64,000 nucleotides of DNA, from NCBI GenBank assembly GCA_045614605.1, contig JAZLDH010000009.1, positions 1 to 64,000 on the forward strand, given 5' to 3'. Both the position numbers and the translations under genes were made by a program. The stretch comes from Onthomorpha sp937906975. Its GTDB lineage: Bacteria > Bacteroidota > Bacteroidia > Bacteroidales > P3. Position 1 is the first letter of the stretch. Each line of letters opens with the position of its first letter. The notes under the pieces were generated by a model, which did no database searches, was not told where the DNA came from, and saw only the letters and a list, made by a program, of their open reading frames with translations. This document shows positions 8,324-16,911 of this stretch, one piece after another.

Positions 8324-8372
8324 TTTGCACAAAAATATTGTCTTATATATAAGAAACTTAAAAAATAGGAGG
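8324..8372 (+). promoter_or_regulatory. Shared promoter/palindrome and Shine-Dalgarno of BspA-like gene
   Basis: TGTAACAATTTG (TTTG at 8324-8327) is followed after 14 nt by a 12-bp perfect palindrome CTTATATATAAG (8342-8353) and an AGGAGG (8367-8372) placed 8 nt before the ATG. The same arrangement precedes the second BspA-like gene (24076-24121). A strong Shine-Dalgarno is uncommon in Bacteroidetes. The palindrome may be an operator or replace the usual -7 box. Confidence 0.55.
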
Positions 8373-8380
8373 ACAAAATT

Positions 8381-9934
8381 ATGAAAAAGACATTTGCTTT
8401 CTTGTGTTCGGTTTTATGTATGAACATTTTATTTTCTCAATCAGAAATTACTATTGGAGATTTAACCTATTATGTAGCTGACAAAGGCGATGCAATAGTA
8501 CAATCTTGTAGTTATTCTGCAACAAATGTTGTTATTCCTGCAACGATTACTGATAGTGTAGGACTAACTCACCAAGTAGTTGCAATAGGAAACGGAGCAT
8601 TTAGCGGTTGTGATAATTTAACCTCAGTAATTATTCCAAATACTATTATAACTATTGGAAGTAGTGCTTTTTGGGAATGTGTTAATTTATCAAATGTTAT
8701 TATACCAAATAGCGTTACTCACATTGGTGAAAAGGCTTTCTTTCATTGTCATTCTTTTACAATGATTAGCATTCCAAGTAGCGTAATTCAAATTGGAGAT
8801 GAAGCGTTTTATAATTGTCATAGTGCAACAACTTTGAATTATAACGTAGAACAACATAGCGATTTCAACAAACAATTTGAATATTGTTACTTTAAAACAA
8901 TAAATATAGGCGATAGCGTTAAGAGATTACCTACTAAATTTGCTTTTAATCAAGATTCTTTAACCACAGTAAACTTTTCTAACAATCTTAAATATATTTC
9001 TAATTCTGCATTTATGTCTTGTGATGCTCTAACTTCAATAACTATTCCTAATTCAGTGGATTCAATAGGAGGCACCTCGTATGTTGCAGTCAATGGAGCA
9101 TTTGAAAAATGTAGTGCTTTGTCTTCTGTAACTATTGGAGAAAATGTGAAATATATAGGCGACAATACTTTTTGTGATTGTATGAATTTAGAGACTATTA
9201 CTTGCTTAGCAACAACACCTCCTGATATTGAATACTCTGTTCACGTATTTAAACAATGCGAAGGTGCAACTTTATACGTTCCTTGTCAAAGTATAGATAT
9301 TTATGCAACCACTCCTGGTTGGGATTCTTTCGGTTATTCAAATATTGCAATGATTAACTTTGAAGTTTCTGTCAATCCAAACAATATGGATTGGGGTTGG
9401 GTTGATATTCAAGAAAATTGTGGTTACGTAATCTTAACTGCAAATACAAATCTATGTACTCGCTTTATTGGTTGGAGTGATGGTAACACCGAAAACCCAA
9501 GAACAATTGAAATTACAAAAGACACAAATCTTACAGCAATATTTAGCCAAATTATAACAGCGATTGATGCCTCTATTATTGAAGGAGAACTTTATGAAGA
9601 ATACGGATTCTGCGAATCAGAGCCAGGAACATATACACAAATCTTGACAGATGAAAATGGTTGCGATAGTTTACTTATCTTAAACCTTACTTACCAAGTT
9701 TCTTTGAATGATGTAGAAGAAGAAAACATTAATTTCTATCCAAACCCAACTCAAAACATTATCAATTTCAGCACAACAATAGAACAAATTGAAGTAATGG
9801 ACTTGACAGGTAAAAGACTAATGATATTTAACTACGAAAAACAAATAAATATTGAAGCCTTACCTTCGGGAATTTACTACCTAAGATTGATAAACGATGA
9901 AAAGGTTACAATCAAGAAAGTAATCAAACAATAA
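8381..9934 (+). CDS. BspA-like leucine-rich repeat protein, T9SS cargo
   Basis: This 517-residue secreted protein has a signal peptide (1-19, NILFS before Gln). Treponema/BspA-type leucine-rich repeats (about 60-300) carry the recurring pattern AFxxCxNLxxVxIPxSVxxIG. A middle region (about 320-370) reads FxGWSDGNTENPR, like a short bacterial repeat domain. The C-terminal type A T9SS sorting domain (about 440-517) has the hallmarks INFYPNPT, EVMDLTGK, LPSGIYYLR and KKVIKQ. It should cross the outer membrane by T9SS and remain at the surface or be released; adhesion is the usual guess for BspA-type LRRs. It is a paralogue of the gene at 24130-25977. Confidence 0.88.
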   Translation: MKKTFAFLCSVLCMNILFSQSEITIGDLTYYVADKGDAIVQSCSYSATNVVIPATITDSVGLTHQVVAIGNGAFSGCDNLTSVIIPNTIITIGSSAFWECVNLSNVIIPNSVTHIGEKAFFHCHSFTMISIPSSVIQIGDEAFYNCHSATTLNYNVEQHSDFNKQFEYCYFKTINIGDSVKRLPTKFAFNQDSLTTVNFSNNLKYISNSAFMSCDALTSITIPNSVDSIGGTSYVAVNGAFEKCSALSSVTIGENVKYIGDNTFCDCMNLETITCLATTPPDIEYSVHVFKQCEGATLYVPCQSIDIYATTPGWDSFGYSNIAMINFEVSVNPNNMDWGWVDIQENCGYVILTANTNLCTRFIGWSDGNTENPRTIEITKDTNLTAIFSQIITAIDASIIEGELYEEYGFCESEPGTYTQILTDENGCDSLLILNLTYQVSLNDVEEENINFYPNPTQNIINFSTTIEQIEVMDLTGKRLMIFNYEKQINIEALPSGIYYLRLINDEKVTIKKVIKQ

Positions 9935-9935
9935 A

Positions 9936-10003
9936 ACAAAGAAATAAAAAAATAACTCTTTGAAATATTTTAATAAATCAAAGAGTTATTTTTTTGTTTT
10001 AAA
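9936..10003. repeat. 21-bp phased units inside a terminator region
   Basis: CAAAG (9936), CTTTG (9957), CAAAG (9978) and the near-match TAAAG (9999) are spaced exactly 21 bp apart. The middle two form the arms of the terminator at 9945-9993. This belongs to the same family as the arrays at 7158, 15626 and 26070. Confidence 0.55.
9945..9994 (+). terminator. Terminator of the BspA-like gene
   Basis: The 17-bp perfect arms (9945-9961 and 9977-9993) have an A run before and a T run after them, so the structure can act in both directions. It separates the convergent BspA-like gene and lipA. Confidence 0.85.
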
Positions 10004-10009
10004 GACTTA

Positions 10010-10888
10010 TTATTTCTTTATCTTAGCATCAATAAATGTTTTCTCTGCCATATAAGAAGAACGTACCAATGGACCACTTTCAACGTTGTCAAATCCTAAC
10101 GACATTCCGATTTCTTTGTATTTTGCGAATTGTTCTGGAGTTACATACTCGATTACAGGAATGTGTTTGTGTGTTGGTTGAAGATATTGTCCGATTGTGA
10201 AAAGTCTAACGCCTACTTTTCTTACGTCTTTCATTAGTTCTACTACTTCTTCTTCGCTTTCGCCTAAGCCAACCATGATTCCTGTTTTTGCAATCAAGCC
10301 TGCTTTTGAGGCAAGTTCAAGAACTTTTAAGCTTACATCGTATTTTGCACGGCTACGTGTTTGGTTTGAAAGGCGTTTTACGGTTTCCATATTGTGTCCA
10401 AACACATCTGGTTTTGAATCGAAAACGATTTGTAATAGTTTTTCATCTCCATCAAAGTCTGGTGTAAGGACTTCTATTGTGGTGTTTGGATTTTGCTCTC
10501 TTATTGCTTCTATTGTCTTTGCCCAATGTGTAGCACTCTTGTCTTCTAAGTCGTCTCTATCAACTGAGGTTATGACACAGTGTTTCAACTTCATTAAATT
10601 AACAGAGTTTGCTATTTTTTGTGGTTCGTTTTCATCTAATGGCATTGGAACTCCTGTCTTTGTTGCACAGAATTTGCAGGAACGTGTACATATATCTCCT
10701 GAAATCATAAAGGTTGCTGTGCCTATGCTCCAACATTGACCGATATTTGGACATTTTCCGCTAGAACAGATTGTGTGGAGTTTATTTAATTCTACTATTT
10801 TTTTTACTTTTGGATAGTTTTCGCCTGTTTCAAGTTTAATTTTCAACCATTCTGGTTTGCGTTGTGGCTTGTTGTTCATTTTCTTCAA
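10010..10888 (-). CDS. lipA: Lipoyl synthase
   Basis: This radical SAM enzyme inserts two sulfurs into octanoylated lipoyl domains. The 292-residue protein has the auxiliary cluster cysteines in CSSGKCPNIGQC (about 42-53) and the radical SAM triad CTRSCKFC (about 67-74). It ends with the VRSSYMAEK segment whose RSSY serine is the auxiliary cluster ligand. The start is ambiguous: Met at 10888 or 10879 both lie inside the 3' end of rnc, an overlap of about 45-53 bp, so translation is probably coupled. It is the last gene of acpP-fabF-rnc-lipA, which makes sense because ACP-bound octanoate is the precursor. Confidence 0.95.
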   Translation of the reverse strand: MKKMNNKPQRKPEWLKIKLETGENYPKVKKIVELNKLHTICSSGKCPNIGQCWSIGTATFMISGDICTRSCKFCATKTGVPMPLDENEPQKIANSVNLMKLKHCVITSVDRDDLEDKSATHWAKTIEAIREQNPNTTIEVLTPDFDGDEKLLQIVFDSKPDVFGHNMETVKRLSNQTRSRAKYDVSLKVLELASKAGLIAKTGIMVGLGESEEEVVELMKDVRKVGVRLFTIGQYLQPTHKHIPVIEYVTPEQFAKYKEIGMSLGFDNVESGPLVRSSYMAEKTFIDAKIKK

Positions 10889-11594
10889 TCTTTTTTAAGG
10901 TTTTTTCTGCGGCAAGTTGTTCCGCTGCTTTGATTGAGTAGTCTTCTGCTTTTTCTTGTGGCTCTTCGTCTATGAGTACTTGTACAATGTAGTGCATTCT
11001 ATGATTTACTACGTTGGATTCGACTACTTCAAAGGATATTTTTTTCTTGTTCTTTTGACACCAATCTATTATTTTGCTCTTATAATTCCACGTTGTATTC
11101 TCTAATTCGTCTATGTCAAGATGTACATTAAATATTTTCTTGGTTAGAATTTTGTATGTGAAGTTATAACCTCTGTCTAAATAGATTGCTCCTACTAATG
11201 CTTCAAATGCGTCTCCGTTTACTGAGCCAAATTTTGAGCTGTGTGCTATTCGATTATATTCTATAAGCTCGCTTAATCCTATTTTTACGGATAGTTTGTT
11301 TAAAGAAGCTCTACTTACAATTTTTGAACGCATTTCGGTAAGGAATCCTTCACCTTTAAGAGGATATTTTTTGAATAGAAATTCTCCAACAATGGTGCTG
11401 AGAACGGTGTCTCCAAGATATTCTAAGCGTTCGTTGTTAATCTTATTGCCTTTGCTGTCTTTTAAGGAACAAGACTTGTGAATAAGGCTAAGTTTATAAA
11501 TAGAAATATTCTTAGGCTTGCACCCAAGAATATTTCTCAAAAATTTTAGAAGTTCTATATCTTCTTTTTTTTTGCCTCTCTTTATAAGAAACAT
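10836..11594 (-). CDS. rnc: Ribonuclease III
   Basis: This double-strand-specific endoribonuclease processes rRNA and structured mRNA. The 252-residue protein has the catalytic signature NERLEYLGDTVLS (about 60-72), the second acidic cluster GDAFEALVGAIYLD (about 125-138), and a C-terminal dsRNA-binding domain (about 175-245, with KAAEQLAAEKTLKKI). It sits in the acpP-fabF-rnc order, widespread in Bacteroidetes, 3 bp after fabF and overlapping lipA. Confidence 0.95.
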   Translation of the reverse strand: MFLIKRGKKKEDIELLKFLRNILGCKPKNISIYKLSLIHKSCSLKDSKGNKINNERLEYLGDTVLSTIVGEFLFKKYPLKGEGFLTEMRSKIVSRASLNKLSVKIGLSELIEYNRIAHSSKFGSVNGDAFEALVGAIYLDRGYNFTYKILTKKIFNVHLDIDELENTTWNYKSKIIDWCQKNKKKISFEVVESNVVNHRMHYIVQVLIDEEPQEKAEDYSIKAAEQLAAEKTLKKIEENEQQATTQTRMVEN

Positions 11595-11597
11595 TTG

Positions 11598-12845
11598 TTA
11601 TTCGTATTTCTTAAATGCAAGACATGCGTTGTGTCCGCCGAATCCGAATGTGTTACTCAATGCTCCCTTTATTTCTCTTGCTTGTGCTTTATTGAATGTG
11701 AAATTCAATTGAGGAATTTCAGGATCATCAGTAAAGTGATTTATTGTTGGAGGTACAATACCATTATGTATTGCAAGCACAGTTGCAATTGCTTCTATCG
11801 CTCCTGCAGCTCCTAATAAGTGTCCTGTCATACTCTTTGTAGAGTTGATATTTATGTTCTTAGCATGCTCTCCAAATAGTTTTTCTATCGCACTTACCTC
11901 TGCTATATCTCCAAGTGGCGTTGATGTTCCGTGAGTGTTAATGTGGTGAATGTCTTCCAAAGCAAGACCAGCTTCTCTCATTGCTTCCTTCATCGCATTC
12001 AAAGCTCCTCTTCCTTCTGGGTGAGGTGCTGTCATGTGATGTGCGTCAGCAGTAAGCCCTGCTCCACATATTTCAGCATATATCTTTGCTCCACGTGCTA
12101 TAGCGTGTTCGTAGCTTTCCAAAATCAAAGCTCCTGCTCCTTCTCCTAAGACAAAACCATCTCTGTCTTTGTCAAATGGTCTTGAAGCTGTTGCTGGGTC
12201 ATCGTTTCTTTGAGAAATAGCGTGCATTGAACTAAATCCGCCTAATCCTGCGTGAGAAACTGCTGCTTCACTACCACCACAAACAATTACATCTGCTTTT
12301 CCTGTTTTTATATACATGAAAGCATCTGCTATTGCGTTAGCTGAAGAAGCACAAGCCGAAACAGTACAGAAGTTTGGCCCTCTTAAATCATATTTTATTG
12401 AGATATGACCAGCACAAATGTCTGCAATCATTTTAGGAATGAAGAATGGGCTAAATCTTAATGCGCCATCTCCTTTTGCGAAAGATGTTATTTCTTCTTG
12501 GAATGTGATTATACCACCAATTCCTGAAGCCCAAATAACGCCAGCTCTGTCTTTGTTAAGTTTTTCCAAGTCAATTCCAGAGTCAGCCATTGCTTGATCA
12601 GCGGCAACTATGCCGTATTGAGCAAATTTATCGTATTTTCTTATTTCTTTTCTATCAAAAAACTGATTTCCATCGAAGTTTTTCAATTCACAAGCGAACT
12701 GAGTTTTAGCTTGTGAAGCGTCAAAATTTGTTATAGGGGCAGCTCCACTTACTCCATTTATAAGTCCGTTCCAATATTCTTCAATATTGTTACCTATTGG
12801 AGTAAGTGCACCTAACCCTGTAACGACAACACGTCTCATTTCCAT
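11598..12845 (-). CDS. fabF: Beta-ketoacyl-ACP synthase II
   Basis: This enzyme elongates fatty acids by condensing acyl chains with malonyl-ACP. The 415-residue length is typical. The catalytic triad is visible as Cys in TVSACASSANAI (about 165), His in NTHGTSTPLGD (about 305) and His in SMTGHLLGAAG (about 342). The stop codon region also carries the glycine-rich FGFGGHNACL end. It lies 12 bp after acpP on the same strand, and the two are almost certainly co-transcribed. Confidence 0.97.
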   Translation of the reverse strand: MEMRRVVVTGLGALTPIGNNIEEYWNGLINGVSGAAPITNFDASQAKTQFACELKNFDGNQFFDRKEIRKYDKFAQYGIVAADQAMADSGIDLEKLNKDRAGVIWASGIGGIITFQEEITSFAKGDGALRFSPFFIPKMIADICAGHISIKYDLRGPNFCTVSACASSANAIADAFMYIKTGKADVIVCGGSEAAVSHAGLGGFSSMHAISQRNDDPATASRPFDKDRDGFVLGEGAGALILESYEHAIARGAKIYAEICGAGLTADAHHMTAPHPEGRGALNAMKEAMREAGLALEDIHHINTHGTSTPLGDIAEVSAIEKLFGEHAKNININSTKSMTGHLLGAAGAIEAIATVLAIHNGIVPPTINHFTDDPEIPQLNFTFNKAQAREIKGALSNTFGFGGHNACLAFKKYE

Positions 12846-12857
12846 AATGAAATGAAA

Positions 12858-13091
12858 TTATTGAGCGTTTTCGATGTATGTGATAGCATCACCTACTGTT
12901 GCTATCTTTTCAGCTTGATCATCTGGTATAGAAATGTTAAATTCTTTTTCTAATTCCATGATCAATTCCACAGTGTCTAATGAATCAGCTCCTAAATCAC
13001 TTGTGAAGTTTGCTTCAGGAGTAACTTGACTTTCTTCTACACCTAGCTTATCAACTACGATAGCTATTACTTTTGTTGCTATTTCAGACAT
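12858..13091 (-). CDS. acpP: Acyl carrier protein
   Basis: This 77-residue acidic carrier protein has the phosphopantetheine attachment serine in GADSLDTVEL (Ser about 36). It carries fatty acyl intermediates for FabF, which is encoded immediately downstream, and octanoyl groups used in lipoate synthesis. It is the first gene of the minus-strand operon. I see no clean TAnnTTTG upstream of it in the 13092-13270 gap, which otherwise holds only AT-rich sequence. Confidence 0.97.
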   Translation of the reverse strand: MSEIATKVIAIVVDKLGVEESQVTPEANFTSDLGADSLDTVELIMELEKEFNISIPDDQAEKIATVGDAITYIENAQ

Positions 13092-13270
13092 AATTTATAA
13101 AGTTTTTATAATTAAACCGATTTGCAAAATAACAAAAAAAACTGCAAATGGGCAAACAAACAAAGAGAAATGATAGGCTTTGTTTTGTTAATCTATTGAA
13201 TTGTAATGTTTTAATAAAACACGCATTTTGAATATAAAATAATAAAAAATGGCGTTTTAATCTAAAATAT

Positions 13271-13278
13271 TATTTTTG
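13271..13278 (+). promoter_or_regulatory. -7 box for purN
   Basis: TATTTTTG fits TAnnTTTG. It overlaps the possible upstream start at 13276, which supports Met at 13312 as the real purN start. Confidence 0.65.
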
Positions 13279-13311
13279 CAAACTAAAAATTTAAATAAAT
13301 TTTCCAAAGAA

Positions 13312-13878
13312 ATGAAAAAAGTAGCTGTGTTCGCCTCAGGAAGCGGAACGAATTTCCAACAAATTTGTGAGTACTTTAATCAAAAAAATGGCGAGGTCAA
13401 AATAGAATTGCTCATAGTTAATAAACCAAATGCCTATGTTCTTGAAAGAGCAAAGCAATTAAATGTAAAGAGTTTTTACTTCAATAGAGAAGACTTTTAT
13501 TCTAGCGATAGAGTAGTGGAATGTCTTTTAGAAAATCAAATAGATTTCATTGTGCTTGCAGGATTCCTTTGGCTTGTACCTAATAATATATTAAAGGAGT
13601 ATGAAAATAAAATAATAAACATACACCCTGCACTTTTGCCTCGTTATGGTGGAAAAGGAATGCACGGACATCACGTTCACGAAGCGGTAATTGCTGCAAG
13701 GGAGCAAGAATCTGGAATAACAATACATTATGTTAATGAAAGATATGACGAAGGAAATATAATCTTTCAAGCAAAATGCACAATAACTCCCGAAGATACC
13801 GCAGACACTTTGGCAGAAAAAATACATCTATTAGAGAAAGAACATTTCCCTAAGGTGATTGACAACTTGCTTTCTTAA
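13312..13878 (+). CDS. purN: Phosphoribosylglycinamide formyltransferase
   Basis: This enzyme transfers a formyl group from 10-formyl-THF to GAR in purine synthesis. The protein of about 188 residues starts MKKVAVFASGSGTNFQ (nucleotide-binding loop). The catalytic block NIHPALLPRYGGKGMHG contains the active-site Asn and His, and later SGITIHYVNERYDEG carries the catalytic Asp. I prefer this start to Met at 13276, which overlaps the -7 box and adds residues not seen in the family. It is convergent with the barrel gene at 13888. Confidence 0.95.
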   Translation: MKKVAVFASGSGTNFQQICEYFNQKNGEVKIELLIVNKPNAYVLERAKQLNVKSFYFNREDFYSSDRVVECLLENQIDFIVLAGFLWLVPNNILKEYENKIINIHPALLPRYGGKGMHGHHVHEAVIAAREQESGITIHYVNERYDEGNIIFQAKCTITPEDTADTLAEKIHLLEKEHFPKVIDNLLS

Positions 13879-13887
13879 AGAAAAAAA

Positions 13888-15579
13888 TTAAAAGTTATAA
13901 TTCACACCAAATTTCACAAATATTCCCTTATACTCTGTTAGATTATAAGAATTAAAGAAAGGATTTGTGATTTCATATCCTTGTTTGCTAAGATTAAACA
14001 CATCATCTACCTGAGCAAACAAGGATAATTTTTTATTAAAAAGCTCTGTTTTCACACCTAAATCTATGCTATAATTCTCTCTTTGTTCATAAAACAATCT
14101 TGCAATAGGAGAAGAATACTGCGCAATAGCGTAAAGATTTAGCGTTTCAAAGAAATCTCTGCTTATTTTTAAGTTAAAAGAATACGAAGTGCTATAATTA
14201 GAATACAATCCTAAATTTGGATAATCAATTTCGTAGTAATACCTATATATATTAACAAAAAGATTTGCCTTAAATAAGTTTCCAATTTCAAAATTTGCGT
14301 TTGCATCTAATCCATACCTAAAAGAAGTTTTCATATTGTAAGGCATAGTATAAGAAATCACATATCCATAATAATCATCAAGTAGAAAATCTGTCGCATA
14401 GTCTATTTCGTTAGAAGAATATTTATAATAAGCACTCAAAGACACAGACTCATTTCCAGAAAAAGCCTTTTGCCAACTTGTAATCAAAGAATGAGTTTGC
14501 GAAGATTTAAGATTGCGATTACCAATAGTGAAAAAATCTCCACCATACAGCTTATGAGTAGTCAAATCACTTGCAGAAGGTGTTGTGGTTTTAAGATTAT
14601 AAGAAAGATTAAACACATTGTCAGCATTAGCCCTATAAGTTAAATAAACCAAAGGCTCAATAGTGAATTTAAAATAAGAAGTATCATCAGGCGAATAAAG
14701 AGATTGATAACTAAACTCTTCATTTGCTAAATTACAATCCAATCTTACATTCATCATTAAGCGATGAAAAATAAGTTTCCAATCAAAAAAGCAATTCAAA
14801 CCGCTATTCCTATACCTATGTATATAGGAGAAAGCAATATCCTTAACATTATATATATAGTTTAGCGAGTCATAATAATTGTAATCGGCATCTTTGTCGC
14901 TCCAAGCGTGATTTAATCTTAATCCAAGCATAATTTTAGAAGACTCATCGTAAGAATAATTATAAAAAACGTTTAAAGCAATATCATTATCCTTGGATTT
15001 AGCAACATCAAGTCCGTTAAAATTCCAATAAATCTCCGTTGGATTATCATAAATCCTAAGATTATTTCCACGACTCTCAGTATTAGAAAAACTTCCGTCA
15101 AGTCCAATGGATAAAATCTTTCCTTTATTATTAAAATTATGAGAATAACCAGTAGCAAATCTCGTAACACTGTTTTCAACCTTGTAAAAATCCTCAGCCT
15201 TATAAGAAGTTGTCAATCTATTTGCAAAAGAAGAATCAATCCTCGTTTGACTTGTAAAAAGATTGCTTTGATTGCTTAATTGCAAATGAGAAAAAGAAAA
15301 TGAAAAAGCCTTCCTTTCATTAAACTTATAAAGCAAATCAATATTCATTGTTCCACTATACTCCTTCGTGTCGCCGTTTGCGTTAATACTTTCAAAGAAA
15401 ACAGTATCTTTTGCTTGATTTAAAGCCGATGAAAAAGTGCTTGAATTATTATTTTTATTCATATAACTTGCTTCAAATCCCAATTTCAAAGACAATTTTT
15501 CACTTTGCTGAGCAAAAGACAAGGATTGAACAAACAAAATCAAAGATACAAGAATTGGAAAATGTATATTTTTAAGCAT
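13888..15579 (-). CDS. TonB-receptor-type outer membrane barrel lacking a plug
   Basis: This 563-residue exported beta-barrel has a signal peptide ending SLSFA before Gln. The barrel strands match the outer-membrane beta-barrel family found at the C-terminus of Bacteroidetes TonB-dependent receptors. The tell-tale turn is TPSASDLTTHKLYGG followed by GNRNLKSSQTHS, and the chain ends in FGVNYNF with a terminal Phe. Unlike full receptors (about 800-1000 residues) it has neither a carboxypeptidase-like N-terminal domain nor a plug with a TonB box; the barrel begins right after the signal peptide. It is therefore more likely an open or partner-gated channel. The substrate is unknown. Confidence 0.75.
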   Translation of the reverse strand: MLKNIHFPILVSLILFVQSLSFAQQSEKLSLKLGFEASYMNKNNNSSTFSSALNQAKDTVFFESINANGDTKEYSGTMNIDLLYKFNERKAFSFSFSHLQLSNQSNLFTSQTRIDSSFANRLTTSYKAEDFYKVENSVTRFATGYSHNFNNKGKILSIGLDGSFSNTESRGNNLRIYDNPTEIYWNFNGLDVAKSKDNDIALNVFYNYSYDESSKIMLGLRLNHAWSDKDADYNYYDSLNYIYNVKDIAFSYIHRYRNSGLNCFFDWKLIFHRLMMNVRLDCNLANEEFSYQSLYSPDDTSYFKFTIEPLVYLTYRANADNVFNLSYNLKTTTPSASDLTTHKLYGGDFFTIGNRNLKSSQTHSLITSWQKAFSGNESVSLSAYYKYSSNEIDYATDFLLDDYYGYVISYTMPYNMKTSFRYGLDANANFEIGNLFKANLFVNIYRYYYEIDYPNLGLYSNYSTSYSFNLKISRDFFETLNLYAIAQYSSPIARLFYEQRENYSIDLGVKTELFNKKLSLFAQVDDVFNLSKQGYEITNPFFNSYNLTEYKGIFVKFGVNYNF

Positions 15580-15608
15580 AAATTAAAGTGTTAAAAATGA
15601 ATATTTTG

Positions 15609-15616
15609 CAAAGGTA
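15609..15616 (-). promoter_or_regulatory. -7 box for the barrel gene
   Basis: TACCTTTG on the minus strand is 29 bp upstream of the start codon. The phased array 15626-15693 lies directly upstream of it and is shared with the divergent butyrate kinase promoter. Confidence 0.65.
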
Positions 15617-15625
15617 AAATTTTTT

Positions 15626-15693
15626 CTTAGCTTTAGAAAATTTTTTCTTAGCTTTAGAAAATTTTTTCTTAGGAATTTTAAAATATTTCTTAG
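15626..15693. repeat. 21-bp phased array between divergent promoters
   Basis: Four CTTAG pentamers start at 15626, 15647, 15668 and 15689, exactly 21 bp apart. They are embedded in near-identical units such as TTTTTTCTTAGCTTTAGAAA. The array fills the gap between the minus-strand promoter at 15609 and the plus-strand promoter at 15701, a position suited to regulating both. Confidence 0.8.
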
Positions 15694-15700
15694 GATTATT

Positions 15701-15730
15701 TTTGCGAATGAAACTTTCTTTTTATATTTG
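15701..15730 (+). promoter_or_regulatory. Promoter of butyrate kinase
   Basis: TTTG at 15701-15704 and TATATTTG at 15723-15730 are separated by 18 nt, one base short of the ideal spacer. The -33 element begins 8 bp after the last phased repeat unit. Confidence 0.7.
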
Positions 15731-15770
15731 CACGAAAGAAGAAAATTTTTAACAAAAATAATAGGAAAAT

Positions 15771-16850
15771 ATGAGCAACAAACAATTGATTTTAGCAATA
15801 AATCCGGGTTCTACTTCTACAAAAGTAGCAGTTTATGACGGAGAAACACAACTATTTGTAAAAAATATTAAGCACTCTGCTGAAGAGATAGCAAAATATG
15901 CACGAATAGCAGACCAATATGAATTTAGAAAATCACTTATTCTTGAAGAAATAGCAACAGCAGGCTATGACTTAAACGAATTTAAAGTGATAGTAGGACG
16001 TGGAGGTTTAGTAAAACCAATTTCTTCTGGCGTTTGGGGAGTAAATGCTGCAATGATAGAAGACCTAAAGAAAGGAGTATCAGGAGAACACGCTTGTAAT
16101 TTAGGAGGATTGATAGCAAACGACATAGCAAGTGGCTTAAACAATGTACCAGCTATTATAGCAGACCCTGTTGTTGTAGATGAAATGGAACCATTGGCAA
16201 GAATAAGTGGACACCCTAAGTTTCCACGCCGTTCAATCTTCCATGCATTGAACCAAAAAGCAATCGCAAGAAAATATGCTAAAGACCACAACCAAAAATA
16301 CGAAGACTTAAATCTTATTATCGTACACTTAGGAGGTGGAGTTTCAGTAGGAGTTCACAAAAAAGGTTTAGTAATAGATGTAAACCAAGCCTTAGACGGA
16401 GAAGGTCCATTCTCACCAGAAAGAACAGGTTCTTTACCAGTAAATGAAGTAGTAAACGCATGTTTCAGCGGTGAATACACAAAAGATCAAATAAAGAAAA
16501 TGATAGTAGGTAACGGAGGATACGTTGCATACTTAGGAACAAATGACGCTTACACAGTAGAGGTAAAAGCAAAAGAAGGAAGCGAAGAACATGCCTTCAT
16601 TCAATCAGCTATGGCTTATCAAGTAGCAAAAGAAATTGGAGCAGCAGCAACTGTTTTGAATGGACAAGTAGATGCAATCGTGCTTACAGGAGGAATTGCT
16701 TACGGAAAACCATTTGATGAAGAAGTAATAGAAAGAGTTAAGTTTATTGCACCTGTTGAAGTCTATGCAGGAGAAGACGAAATGGGAGCATTAGCAATGA
16801 ATGCAACTATGTTCTTGAACAATGAAATAGAATGTAAAGAGTATAAATAA
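15771..16850 (+). CDS. buk: Butyrate kinase
   Basis: This ASKHA-superfamily kinase interconverts butyryl phosphate + ADP and butyrate + ATP, the last step of one butyrate pathway. The 359-residue protein has the phosphate loop INPGSTSTKVAVYD at the N-terminus, VHLGGGVSVGVHKKG near 185-200 and the adenosine-binding VLTGGIAYG near 305. No phosphotransbutyrylase gene is adjacent, although ptb often accompanies buk. Branched-chain acids or propionate are possible alternative substrates. It has its own promoter and terminator. Confidence 0.93.
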   Translation: MSNKQLILAINPGSTSTKVAVYDGETQLFVKNIKHSAEEIAKYARIADQYEFRKSLILEEIATAGYDLNEFKVIVGRGGLVKPISSGVWGVNAAMIEDLKKGVSGEHACNLGGLIANDIASGLNNVPAIIADPVVVDEMEPLARISGHPKFPRRSIFHALNQKAIARKYAKDHNQKYEDLNLIIVHLGGGVSVGVHKKGLVIDVNQALDGEGPFSPERTGSLPVNEVVNACFSGEYTKDQIKKMIVGNGGYVAYLGTNDAYTVEVKAKEGSEEHAFIQSAMAYQVAKEIGAAATVLNGQVDAIVLTGGIAYGKPFDEEVIERVKFIAPVEVYAGEDEMGALAMNATMFLNNEIECKEYK

Positions 16851-16872
16851 GAAATATTCTTATAAAATAAGG

Positions 16873-16909
16873 AGAGGGAAAATTCTTTTTGAGTTTTCCC
16901 TCTTTTTTT
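16873..16909 (+). terminator. Terminator of butyrate kinase
   Basis: The 10-bp arms AGAGGGAAAA (16873-16882) and TTTTCCCTCT (16894-16903) are followed by T7. Confidence 0.9.
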
Positions 16910-16911
16910 GA

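Noticed and set aside
10197..10739. Plus-strand frame of 180 codons inside lipA
   Set aside because: It is antisense to an intact, conserved lipA and shows no domain.
13276..13311. Longer purN start
   Set aside because: It overlaps the -7 box and adds residues foreign to the family.
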